NCBI RefSeq assembly: GCF_000485595.1
Contig: NW_014578336.1
Span: forward strand, 41,602 to 63,372
Source of the DNA: Priapulus caudatus
Lineage: Eukaryota > Priapulida > Priapulimorpha > Priapulimorphida > Priapulidae
Reading direction: 5' to 3'
Length of the DNA stretch: 21,771 nt
The notes below the pieces were generated by a model, which worked only from the letters and a program-made list of their open reading frames with translations, did no database searches and was not told where the DNA came from. Each line of letters starts with the position of its first letter. The first letter of the stretch is position 1. Both the position numbers and the translations under genes were made by a program. This document shows, piece after piece, positions 9,510 to 19,310 of this stretch.

Positions 9510-10044
9510 ACAGGGCCGTATCCAGGGGGGCGGGGGGTATTTGGTTTCTGTTACCCCCCTTGGTTGCTAAAAAAAAAGTACTAGTTTAAACCTAGTAACA
9601 TGTTTGGACCTACAGTTGTTTACTCGGGTCTTACTCGGTTACATTGGGATCTATACAAATAAATGTATTGTGATACTAAGTGGGTATAGCAGGTGTCAAC
9701 TAGTCAAATTTAATGGGTAAAAGTTAATTTTTAGCTCATCAGACGAAGTCAGATGCAACTTGTAGACTCGCATGATTGTCAGTGCGTCTGTCCGGCCGTC
9801 CGTCCGTCCGTCCGTCAACAGTTGGGCACAAATCTGAACCGCTCGACGTACGGTCATGATATTCGGGACGTGGGGGATCATGAAAAGGACTCGTAATGAT
9901 CAATTTGGGGGTCAAGGGTCAAAGGTCAAGATGTGTAAACGGAGGGGGAATATTTCCCCCTTAACTTAAGGTATAGGAGGAAATACGGAATTGCGGCACA
10001 AATCTGAACGGCTCGACCTATGCTCTTAATATTCGGTGTATAGT
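9510..10044. repeat. GC-run motif and GTCC-rich dispersed repeat
   Basis: At 9512-9583, GGGCCGTATCCAGGGGGGCG is followed by a complementary CCCCCCTTGG run. From 9729 there is TTTTTAGCTCATCAGACGAA, a four-fold GTCC run (about 9797-9815) and GGTCAAGGGTCAAAGGTCAA at 9911-9930. The block GGCACAAATCTGAAC..GCTCGAC..ATATTCGG occurs twice (about 9825 and 9994). No gene is supported here or between 10044 and 10314. Confidence 0.6.
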
Positions 10045-10319
10045 GTGATGGGCAGGAAACCCATCATCAGTACGAAATTGAGTCGACATTTTCTGAGGAC
10101 ATGGCCTAATGGACTGGAACAACCAGCATGGGCTGAAAGAATTTCTGACTCTCGGGCTTCCGCCTGTAAATGTCTTCGTAGTTTGAAAATCACAACAAAC
10201 AAAATAATCCTATCCCTTCTACGTCCACTAACTGTCTTAATTGAAAAAGCTGCAAAGTAGTTTTGGTTAGTCCTTAGGATCTCTTTGCACCTACCAGTCC
10301 TCTCATCAACCACAGACTA

Positions 10320-10775
10320 CAGAACTTTGCATACATGAATTTGCAATATAAGCTGAACGACATCGTCTCTCTAAACCAGCAGATGCTTCTGAGTATAATT
10401 TGTGTATGAGGAATGAACACGATTTATGGAATATCCGGTGACTTCTACAGGCTACTAGATCCTTAATCTCTTCAGTTAGGAGCAACGTTCATCTTTACGT
10501 AGGGATGGCAGCTTCTCCTAGTTGCCCCCCTTGTTTAGTTTCACACCTTACTAAGTATTCTACCCTTCTCTTCCCTGTAGACTGTTCCTTGGTGTATTTG
10601 GAACGTTTGCAGATGATGCACTCAACAGGTAGAACGTGTCTTCGCCCAGGAACTGATGCAGCGGAGCTACCCACATCTGACCGTAGGAGACGTGTTGGAG
10701 GCGGGAGGCATACTTCATCCTGAGGGGTGTTGGGTTCTTGCTGGATATCATCCAACTCTGAAGTATGCTGATGAG
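10320..10775 (-). pseudogene. Cys/His-rich exon, left copy (CIICK..FHKSC module)
   Basis: The minus-strand acceptor TTTTCTGCAG precedes the exon start at 10775. It reads SELDDIQQEPNTPQDEVCLP, then PVECIICKRSKYTKEQ, RRVEYLVRCET and QLGEAAIP. A frame change near 10495 is needed for RKDER and another for LLLTEEIKDLVAC, followed by FHKSCSFLIHKLYSEAS. The C-x2-C, CET, DLVA and FHKSC order matches the N-terminal zinc-binding-like region of a multi-copy invertebrate family known to me. No downstream catalytic part is adjacent, so this copy cannot be complete. Confidence 0.7.
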
Positions 10776-11421
10776 CTGCAGAAAAAAAACAATAAATATA
10801 TAAGAAAACAGATTAACAATAATTTAAAATCAATGTAAAAAATTGAAAGAAAACTAAAAAGGTATTATCTAAGCATGGGAATTTACACCCTAAAGTTATG
10901 TTTCTCTTTATTTGAAATACGTATAGTTTTGTCCATTTATTCTTACTGTTAATGTGAATTTTGAATGAATGATTTAACTTCAAGCTACAAAATGAAACGA
11001 ACAAGGCTCAAAGTAATCACCTTTTCGTATCATATTACAAAAACAACTTTTCATATTGGCAAATGGTTGTTGCATAATGGTATAATGCATCCCAAAATTT
11101 AGTTAGCATACCATAAATGTCCACTGCAAGTAATTTCTTCCTAAAAAACAAAACGAAAATTGAGTGCTGGAATAATAATGAAAAGGGGGGAAATAAATTG
11201 AAATGATTACAATCACACATAGAAACTTCAAAGAGATCAGGGAAAGAGGGAAGATTGACTGTTATACCTTGTTTCTTTCTTGCCCTGTCCTGTGCTCGCT
11301 TGATGGTGGTGGATGATTAGCAGAAGAATGGGGCGGTAGCTAGATCCTGTGGTGGGTACCTGGTTGAACCTGGCGATGCCTTCTCCTTTTAGAACACAAA
11401 AATAAATTCAACAATGCCTAT

Positions 11422-11844
11422 CAGATAACCGCGATACGTGTGACGTCACGTTGGCAAGACAACGCATACGGCTGGTTCTAATCACCACCACTGGCACCAT
11501 AACGTTAACTGCGTGAAAATGTTGTGAGTACGTAAAACGAGTGTGCGCGCCTGCAGACAGCGTAAGCTCGGTAGCAAGTTCGATCTTAGCAATATTTAAT
11601 GAATTTAAAAAAAAAAATTTAATTTTTTTTTAAAAATTTTGTTGGTTGTTAATTTTTATTTTTTTTCGTTGCTTTTCACTCATCCTTTGAAAAAATCTAT
11701 AAAACTGCAATATGACTCTCAGAATGATGGTTACAAATCGGGTACAAAAACACGCCACGGCAGTTAATTTTACCAGAGCATAATGATTGTGTAGAAACCA
11801 GCGCTGCGTTGTCAATGCACCGTGACGTCAATCACTTCGGTACT
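11422..11844. mobile_element. Non-autonomous TIR element (MITE-like), present only in the left duplicate
   Basis: Flanked by CCTAT on both sides (11417-11421 and 11845-11849), while the right duplicate has a single uninterrupted site near 17905. Terminal inverted repeats of about 45-55 bp share TGACGTCACG (11441-11450 versus the complement at 11821-11830), ACAACGCA (11459-11466 versus 11805-11812) and a GCTGGTT block. The interior is A/T-rich with long homopolymers and no coding frame. The superfamily cannot be assigned; a 5-bp target duplication is the simplest reading. Confidence 0.8.
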
Positions 11845-12375
11845 CCTATAGCCTCATTTCATTTCATTTCCATTGGTCATTTAATTAATAGACGTCATGA
11901 TAACTATTTGTGAACTGAGCACTAACATAGACAGTCTGTTTATTTTATTTGTTATTTATTTATTTAGGTAATTATCCTTGATACATGCATATCATACTTT
12001 TACAAAATATTTTGAATTCATAAATTTAGATAACTACCAAGGATATATTATATACACAAAAAGTATGACTAGCACACTTATTTACATTGCGGTCCTAATA
12101 TAATTGCGGTATTAAATAATTCTTAGCAACAGTTAGACTAGCAGTCAAGGGGGGAATGAGTTTTTTTTATTTTAGATGTAGATATAGAGTGTCAAAAGGC
12201 AAAACTCATGATTCGCTTTAAGTTAGACCATGTTATTGTTTAGTTAGACAGCACGTTTTCAAAATCAAATTTCATTTTTAACTTTTAAAAATAGATTAGT
12301 TTACTAGCCTCAATAGACAATAGTTCATATAATATAATAATATTATAATAATAAATGGGTTATGAGTTACGTTAC

Positions 12376-12643
12376 CTTGTCTTTGCAACTCTATCATCTA
12401 CATCCAGCTCCAGCGGCCGCTCACAAACTCATTCTTCTCCTTGTCGAAATCGAAGTTGAATGCATTAGCTGCGATTTTGTTCTCAACTTCATGTAAATGC
12501 TCGAAATCGAGTCTTTCCACCCAATTAGCACACTCTCTAAACTTTTTAAAACTCTTCTCACTAAAGGGAATTACTTTACTGTGCGTAGATACAGCGTGCA
12601 TACAGCAAAAACCTAAAGAATTTTCTGAATCATCAGACGACAT
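12376..12643 (-). pseudogene. First coding exon, left copy (SEKSFKKF type)
   Basis: ATG at 12643. It reads MSSDDSENSLGFCCMHAVST, then KVIPFSEKSFKKFRECAN, DFEHLHEVENKIAANAF and DFDKEKNEF. With a one-base shift the exon runs through ELDVDDRVAKTR to a GTAACG donor at 12375. It closely matches the right-copy exon at 18719. This is the N-terminal segment of the nuclease-like family; its function is unknown to me. Confidence 0.65.
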
Positions 12644-12699
12644 CGCTGCCAGGTCTAGAAATCGAAGTAGGTACAGTAGGCCTAGTCAGTAGCCTCGTC

Positions 12700-12900
12700 T
12701 GCACGCTGCAATTTTGTTCTCAACTCCATGATCGAAATCAACGTCTTTCCAGAGATTAACACACTCTCTAAACTTCTTAAAACTCTCTGACTAAAGTTTT
12801 ACTCCTAATTATTACTTTACTGTGCCTAGAACACAAGTGCATACCACAAAAACCTAGAATTCTCTTCTGAGTAATCAGAGAAAGCATGTGTCAGCAGACC
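12700..12900 (-). repeat. Degenerate local copy of the first exon (left duplicate)
   Basis: CTGCAATTTTGTTCTCAACT, TCTTTCCA..ATTA.CACACTCTCTAAACT, TTACTTTACTGTGC and AATTCT.TTCTGA words recur in the order seen at 12470-12640. The reading frame is broken. The equivalent copy exists in the right duplicate at 18800-18990, so the exon doubling predates the long duplication. Confidence 0.75.
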
Positions 12901-13222
12901 GTCGCAGCCATAATGCTTCGCAAAGCGCTCGCCATAGATGGTGAACCATGCGTGATGATTGCTAATAATTCTTGTGCGCACCTGCAATTTTTTTACTAGA
13001 GAAGATTGCACAGTGGGATTGGAAGCGATATTTGTGATGCAAATCGATATTTTTCGATTTGGTTTTTATCGTTTTTTGAGGCTGTGTGCAGTTTTACTGA
13101 TTGACCAGTTATCATATGCAGCATTGGAAATATCATTATATAAACATTTTTCCAGCTACTTACCAGAGATGATGTGGAGGGGGGTCACAAAGTAAGCGAA
13201 TTTTGCGCCCTCATCCGCGTCT

Positions 13223-13552
13223 ATTTAGAAAATAATATGATTTAAGGAGTGTAAAACTTGTCAACCAACTTTTGTCTTTGCAATTGACTGCAAATGTAGC
13301 CTCATTCCCACAGGTATGGGCCTGCTTTAATAATGCAAAAGCAGTTCAGTCTTTGTAAAGTCCAAAATCCATTTTAACCCTCCTCTGAGGTCAAAAGGTT
13401 AATCAACCGTTACTGCTTCGCACGTCCGGAAAGGCATATTTCATGGTCCTTTCAATAACGTGATAAAAATGGTAGCTCAGTGTCTGAAACAAAAAGTTTT
13501 CCACTCTGTCCGTTANGCGCCCTAGATATGCCTCTGGCCTATGGCGCCCATT
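13223..13552. other. Unannotated AT-rich stretch containing the only ambiguous base
   Basis: No gene or repeat was recognised. An n is present at 13516, close to the start of the tandem-repeat block, which suggests that assembly or base calling was difficult here. Confidence 0.5.
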
Positions 13553-13553
13553 A

Positions 13554-13975
13554 GAGCGCAATGTCTACACGGATATCGCTCGCGCTGTATGTTACCCCCA
13601 TCATATTACGCCTCGCCTTATAGGGCCCAGTGTGCGGCGCATAAATATCAATCATATCTAGATTATTGGCCTCACGCATGATGGCCAAGTAGAGCAGAGG
13701 TTAATATCTAAAGCCGCTCCACATTCCGAAGTCGCTTCATAATTCCCCATATGAGCGCGAATATCCTCGCGGCTGCGATGTTACGCCCATGGATATTACG
13801 CTCTGCCTCATACGGCCCAGCGTGGTGTGCGCAAGATATTCAATTTCATTCTAGATTGCCGGTCAACTCACGAGTGGCCCAATTAGAGCCGGTTCTAGCT
13901 TAATATCTAAACGGCGTTCAACATCCGAATCTGGCTTCATATCCCCAATTGAACGCGAAGGCATGCGCATGCTTC
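13554..13975. repeat. Tandem repeat, unit about 198 bp, two units plus part of a third
   Basis: Units begin GAGCGCAATGTC (13554), GAGCGCGAATATCC (13753) and GAACGCGAAGGC (13950). Shared blocks are GTTAC.CCCAT, ATATTACGC, GGCCCAG.GTG, ATCTAGATT/TCTAGATTG, GGTTAATATCTAAA/CTTAATATCTAAA and CTTCATA..CCCCA. The units differ by many substitutions and small indels. A shorter series of about 50-56 bp follows (14005-14130, ACCTGAA..TTATATTGG..TTG..CCATGTGAGC). Confidence 0.75.
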
Positions 13976-14139
13976 ACGCATACGCGAGGCGGATGCCTTT
14001 ATGACCTGAACGTTATATTGGTTTGTTACCCATGTGAGCCTGTTCTAGCTAACCTGAATCCGTTTCAATATATTGGCTTGTTTGACTCCATGTGAGCGCG
14101 TTTAGTGACCTTAATCTTGTTATAATGTCCTGTGACACC

Positions 14140-14362
14140 AATACGCTGCGGGCGATGAGTCACACATCTGCCCGGCGTGCCTATGGGTATAAAAGCCGGA
14201 GCTGCCGGGCGCTATCTGGAGACTCGCCAGCAACGGCTTTACGACAGCACCACCGAGCCACTGCTAATCTTCACGAATAAATACTTCTATCATGTAATAT
14301 CTGAACTTCTATTATCGCTATATGTGTTTTGCTTTCACACACATTCTACTTCATACTATTAA
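14140..14362 (+). promoter_or_regulatory. LTR-like promoter: TATA box and polyadenylation signal
   Basis: TATAAAAG at 14188-14195 is followed by a GC-rich leader and AATAAA at 14276-14281, about 80 bp apart. The tandem repeats lie upstream and the block ends near ATTAACA (about 14362). TATA, a short R-like interval and AATAAA after a repeated U3-like region is the layout of a retroelement LTR. No primer-binding site, gag or pol follows, so a solo LTR or fragment is the best reading. A cellular promoter is the alternative. Confidence 0.5.
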
Positions 14363-14379
14363 CAACAGCTCAAACACAC

Positions 14380-14421
14380 TAGCGTTAAAACTAAACGTTA
14401 CATATATATATAAATATTATA

Positions 14422-14452
<31 letters not shown>

Positions 14453-15170
14453 CAGATACATAGCATGATAATATATACAGTTATCAAATTCAACTGAAAG
14501 CTACAAATCTACAATGCCGTAGCCTACATATATATAACAGATACTATAGCCAATTAATATAATACGTTATTAAAGACTTCAGATGAAAGTTCAATCTACA
14601 ATGGTAAGCCTACATACGCGTCAAATCAGATTGTAGATTGATAATCTACAGTATAAAATTATAATATATACTCACATTATATATATATATATATATACTA
14701 TATAGTACATGTATTATATACATATACTACTATATTATATTATAATATATTATATATATATATATAAATAAGATACATGCCAGATTAATTATATACAGTT
14801 ATTAAATATTCATGAGGAAATTACAATCTACAATGGTAGGCCTACATAGGTCAAATCAGATTGTTTTAAGTATGAGTTAATGTACAGTATAAACATATAT
14901 ATATATACATATATATATAATATATATTAGTATATGTATATAATATATTACATATATATATATATAGGTACTATTAGGCAGAATTAATATATACAGTTTA
15001 TTAAAATTCAGATGAAAGTACATCTACAATGTAGGCCTTCCTACATATATATACAGTTTACTATAGGCCCAGATAATAATATACGTTAATTAAACATTCG
15101 AATGAAATACAATCTACAATGCGTAACCTACATAGGGTCAAATCAGATTGTAGATGAGATAAAGGTTTGT
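14380..15170. repeat. TA-microsatellite-bearing satellite, five related units
   Basis: A unit reading TATATACAGTTATTAAA..TTCAGATGAAAG..ACAATCTACAATGGTAGGCCTACAT occurs at about 14466, 14553, 14780, 14976 and 15069. Full units continue with GGTCAAATCAGATTGTAGAT; two short ones (14466, 14976) instead pass through a TATATA run straight into the next unit. Long (TA)n runs lie at 14401-14452, 14676-14698, 14740-14766 and 14890-14966. Confidence 0.8.
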
Positions 15171-15390
15171 ACTTCTATGAATAAACTAGCCACGTAACCG
15201 CGTCGCCCCGTAACCGGAAAATCGGTTTTGTACCTGTTGTACAGTAAAAAATGACGATTTGTTATACAGTAAGTGCAGTGAATTGCCTCAGTAAAAATCC
15301 TTACAGCTACTGTCCCTTTAAGTTAGACAATGACGACTTATGCCATGCCAGTTTTACTGTATAGATGTATGTATGAAGTTTTAAAGCCAC

Positions 15391-15790
15391 TTAGACAGAT
15401 TCAAACTGATCAGAGTCTTCACCACTATAGTCTCCATCACTGTCAGCTGCTACAGAGTTTTTGCATGAAAACACACTTACAAAAGATCTGTGCATGTATA
15501 TGTTTTGCCTACAGGAACAACGAACTTTCCCTTTGCTTTGCTGTTCTGCACAACTTGTCTTCCTGCAGCTGCAGTGTGTCAGCTCTAGAAGAGTGCTTGG
15601 CGCAGGGGGGAGATCCCCCCATACAACCTCTAGTTTGGTGCCTTCACAAATCTCCATCCATGGCCCTCTGGACTGGAATGGCAGGAAATTGTTCCAGACA
15701 CCTGTGTGGATGGCAGCCTGGTAGTTTGCCTCAAAAATGTGTTTTTTTAATGAGTCACTGTCGGAGGCATGCTTGCTTCAGCCTTCGTAG
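15391..15790 (-). pseudogene. C-terminal exon(s) of the nuclease-like gene: Cys-rich and acidic tail
   Basis: The frame reads SDSLKKHIFEANYQAAIHTG, VWNNFLPFQSRGPWMEI, LEVVWGDLPPAPSTLLEL, THCSCRKTSCAEQ and VRCSCRQ, then an acidic end, DSDGDYSGEDSDQFESV. The W-x-LPPAP-x-x-LLEL plus CSC..C..CSC arrangement is a familiar C-terminus of this family and probably binds zinc. A TGA in frame near 15780 separates it from the upstream blocks. The opposite strand has a 154-codon open frame that is only its shadow. Confidence 0.75.
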
Positions 15791-16831
15791 CTAGCAGAAA
15801 TAGATTGTGCCTTGCTACGTTCACTTCTGAGCAGCTTGTCCATATAGCTTACAAACAAACTCTCACTTCATCAATAACATTAGCATCAAGGGTAAAACAA
15901 CTGCAATCATCTTGAACGTTTCCTGAAGCTATCACTTCCATCACAATTTGCACTGCTTTCTTTTTTGATTGCCATAAATGAACTCACGAATCGCACCCTG
16001 TGGTGCAATGGAGGCCAAGAAGAGCATCACTCATATTGCGTCCAAGGAAAGTATGCACAGCAGTCAAGTTGATCGTGCGCCTGTACTCCCCCTACCAGTG
16101 TGCATGAGACTGTTGATCCGATGATTTTATTTGCCTTAGCCACGCCAATTTACGAAGACGTCCGTGTCTGGACTTTTGATCACACAGAAGAACTGCTAGC
16201 TGATGAGCTCGATGAAGGAAGAGATTCGCAGCATACTTGCAGTGCAGGAAACATTCTTGTGTCAGCTCTTCATGGTGCATTCAAGTTCCTTTACGCTTTC
16301 ACCTCCATTACTCCTTCAACATCACGGAGAGCATGACACTCTTCATCATGTGCCAACACTACGCATACACTCCTTAGATATGTGAAGACGCTGACTCCAG
16401 TCTTGAATACAAAATCGATTAGTGCTTCTTTATGTCGTTAGATGCCAGGAATTTCTTCCACTGTTGCGGGACTTTCTGATCTTCTGAATATATCCTCGTT
16501 AATGACTGCCCAGTGCGGCTCTTCGTCCCTTCTCCACTCTTAATGCTAAGCTGCCGATACCTATCCCACAACAAAATGCACGACATCACTGTGGACAGAT
16601 TTTGCCATGTTCACTAATTCCTTGAGTAGGTAATCGGCAAGCAATCCAAAGGTGGCTGGGATATTTCGTTGGGGGAGCTCCTGTAGCATTGCCATTCCAT
16701 CGATGATCCAAATACTCCCATGAGGAACAGTTTCAATGACAGGTGATGGCTGAACAGTGGCCTCAATGAAATGCATGAGGTTTGACTTGGTTGTCTTGTT
16801 TAAAGAGCCTACTACAGTACAAGTACAAGTA

Positions 16832-17277
16832 CTACAGAACTTTGCATATGATTTGCATTATAGACTGAACGACATCGTTCCGATTAATCCACAACTTCTG
16901 AGTTTATATCTTGTGTATTAAGCCGAATACACGATTTATGATATCTACTTCTAAGGCTCCTACTAGATCCTTTATCTTTATGCTGTAGGAGCAAACGTTT
17001 CATCTTTACGTAGGATGCAGCTTTCTCCTATCTTCCCCCCCTTGTTTTAGTTCACACCTTATCTAAGTATTCTTACCCTTCTCTTCCCCTGTAACTGTTC
17101 CTTGTGTATTGAACGTTTGCAGATGATGCACTCAACAGGTAGAACGTGTCTTCGCCCAGGAACTGATGCAGCGGAGCTACCCACATCTGACTAGAGTCAC
17201 GTTTGCAGGCGGAGGCATACTCATCCTGAGGGTGTTGTTCTGCTGGATATCATCCAACTCTGAAGTATGCTGATGAG
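16832..17277 (-). pseudogene. Cys/His-rich exon, right copy
   Basis: Same acceptor (TTTTCTGCAG) and same order as the left copy, but with more single-base losses (for example around 17088-17110 and 17200-17240), so CIICK-type residues are split across frames. It is placed correctly, upstream of the nuclease region, to be part of the complete gene. Confidence 0.65.
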
Positions 17278-18464
17278 CTGCAGAAAAAAAACAATAAATA
17301 TATAATACAGAAAACAGATTAACAATAATTTAAAATCAATGTAAAAAATTGAAAGAAAACTAAAAAGGTATTATCTAAGCATGGAATTTACACCTAAAGT
17401 TTATGTTCTCTTTATTTGAAATACGTATAGTTTTGTCCATTTATTCTTACTGTTAATGTGAATTTTGAATGAATGATTTAACTTCAAGCTACAAAATGAA
17501 AACGAACAAGGGCTCAAAGTAATCACTTTTCGTATCATATTACAAAAACAAACTTTTCATAATGGCAAATGGTTGTTGCATAATGTATATCATCCAAAAT
17601 TAGTTAGCATACCATAAATGTCCACTGCAAGTAATTTCTTCCTAAAAAACAAAACGAAAATTGAGTGCTGGAATAATAATGAAAAGGGGGGAAATAAATT
17701 GAAATGATTACAATCACACATAGAAACTTCAAAGAGATCAGGGAAAGAGGGAAGATTGACTGTTATACCTGTTCTTTCTTGCCCTGTCCTGTGCTCGCTT
17801 GATGGTGGTGATATTACAGAAATGGCGGTAGCAGTCTGTGTGGTAGCCTGGTTGACCATGGCGATGCCTTCTCCTTTTAGAAAAAAATAAATTCAAACAT
17901 AGCCTATAGGCTCATTTCATTCATTTCAATTGGTGCTATTTAATTATTAGACAGCCATGATAATCTGTATTTTGTGAACTGAGCACTAACATAGACAGTC
18001 TGTTTATTTTATTTGTTATTTATTTATTTAGGTAATTATCCTTGATACATGCATATCAGTACTTTTTACAATAATATTTTGAACTTCATAAATTTAGATA
18101 ACTACCAAGATATTATCTATATACACAAATAAGTATGACTAGCACACTTATTTACATTGCCGTTCCTATATAGAATTGCGGCTAATATAACGATATAATT
18201 CCTTCAGCACAGTTAGACTAGCAGTCAATGGGGAATTGAGTTTTTTCATTAGAGTAGCATATATGAGCTGCAAAGGCAAAACTCATGATTCGCTTTTAAG
18301 TTAACCATGTTATTGTTTAGTTTAGACAGCACGTTTTTCAAAATCAAATTTTCATTTTTAACTTTTAAAATAGTTCTACGTTACTATGCCTCATAGACAA
18401 TAGTGTCATATATAATTATAATAAGAAATAGGTTATTGAGTTACGTTACTTTTCGTTTGCAACA

Positions 18465-18719
18465 TCTATCATTACTACATCCAGTCGCAGCGGCCAGGCT
18501 CCCCAACAAAACTTCATTCTTCTCCATGTCGAAATCGAAGTTGAATGCATTAGCTGCGATTTTGTTCTCAACTTCATGTAAATGCTCGAAATCGACGTCT
18601 TTCCACAGATTAGCACACTCTCTAAACTTTTTAAAACTCTTCTCACTAAAGGGAATTACTTTACTGTGCGTAGATACAGCGTGCATACTAGCCAAAATCC
18701 TAAAGAATTTCTGAATCAC
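18465..18719 (-). pseudogene. First coding exon, right copy
   Basis: Reads MHAVSTHSKVIPFSEKSF, KKFRECANLWKDVDFEHLHE, VENKIAANAF and DFDMEKNE. The donor seen in the left copy (AAGGTAACG) is AAAAGTAACG here. A degenerate second copy of the exon lies at 18800-18990. Confidence 0.65.
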
Positions 18720-19310
18720 ATGACAGACGACATCGCTGCCAGGTCTAGTTCTAAATCGAAGTAGGTACAGTAGGCCTAGTCAGTAGCCTCGTCTGCACGC
18801 TGCAATTTTGTTCTCACAACTCCTGATCAATCAACGTCTTTCGCCAGAGATTAACAAGCACTCTCATAAACTTCTTAAAACTCTTTCTGACGAAAGTTGA
18901 CTACTAATTATTACTTTACTGTGCGTAGTACACAAAGCTTTCAACAACAAAAACCTGAAGAATTCTCTTCCTGAGTAATCAGAGAAAAAATAAATAGTCA
19001 GCAGACGCCTCGCAGCAGTAGCTCGCAGCGCTCGGCATAGAGGGTAACAATGCGTGTTGATTGGCTCAATAATCTTGTGGCACTGCAATTGATACTAAAA
19101 TGCACAGTGATTGCGATATGATTGTGGATGCAAAGATATTTTTCGATGCGGTTTTTATCGTTTTTTGAGCTTGTGTGCAGTTTTACTGATTGACGAGTTA
19201 TCAATATCACATTGAAATATATTTATAAACATTTTCCACTACTTAAGACGTAGATGTGCGAGGGGGGTCACAAAAGTAACGAATTTTGCCCCTCACCCGG
19301 CGGTCTACCA

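Larger units (their letters stand above)
10315..13222. repeat. Left copy of a long direct duplication (5' half of the nuclease-like gene)
   Basis: Matches 16832-19310 in the same order and orientation. Shared landmarks include the CTACAGAACTTTGCA boundary, the Cys/His exon, an intron run of about 170 bp that reads identical in the two copies (about 11100-11270 versus 17600-17769), the first exon and the GAGGGGGGTCACAAA end. The left copy is longer mainly because of the 423-bp insert at 11422-11844. The downstream nuclease exons are missing next to this copy. Confidence 0.9.
15391..18719 (-). pseudogene. FEN1/XPG-like nuclease family gene, mobile-type (many frame breaks)
   Basis: Read on the minus strand in order: first exon (18719-18465), Cys/His exon (17277-16832), nuclease region (about 16800-15850) and Cys-rich tail (15790-15391). 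The nuclease region gives KTTKSNLMHFIEATVQP, WIIDGMAMLQ, ATFGLLADYLLKELV and VHFV, then in shifted frames DRYRQLSIKSGEG, QKVPQQWKKFLASNDIKK, AHDEECHALRDVEGV, HEE..DTRMF, HCKYAA, VIKSPDTDVFV, NMSDALLGLHC and TGCDS. Acidic motifs in this order resemble FEN1/XPG PIN-like nucleases, which cut flap structures. At least six frame changes separate the blocks, so as written it cannot make the full protein. It differs from the DUF6589 gene at the left end. The family is recognised from memory as multi-copy in invertebrates. Confidence 0.75.
16832..19310. repeat. Right copy of the long direct duplication
   Basis: Partner of 10315-13222. This copy is joined to the nuclease and C-terminal exons and lacks the TIR insert, so it looks like the ancestral arrangement. 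The intron landmarks, the poly-A-flanked acceptor of the Cys/His exon and the doubled first exon are all conserved. Confidence 0.9.

Noticed and set aside
9797-9815. GTCC run as a CRISPR or regulatory array
   Set aside because: Simple tandem tetranucleotide inside a dispersed repeat, without spacers.
10026-10313. Overlapping plus and minus frames as a continuation of the left nuclease-like copy
   Set aside because: No FEN1/XPG-like motif is present, and similarity to the right copy stops at about 10315.
15330-15794. 154-codon plus-strand open frame
   Set aside because: It is antisense to the Cys-rich C-terminal exon, whose minus-strand frame has recognisable family motifs.
17590-17859. Minus-strand 89-codon frame as an exon of the nuclease-like gene
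   Set aside because: Most of it is intron sequence shared with the left copy. A short TIKRAQDRARK reading in another frame near 17780-17815 is suggestive, but not enough to call an exon.
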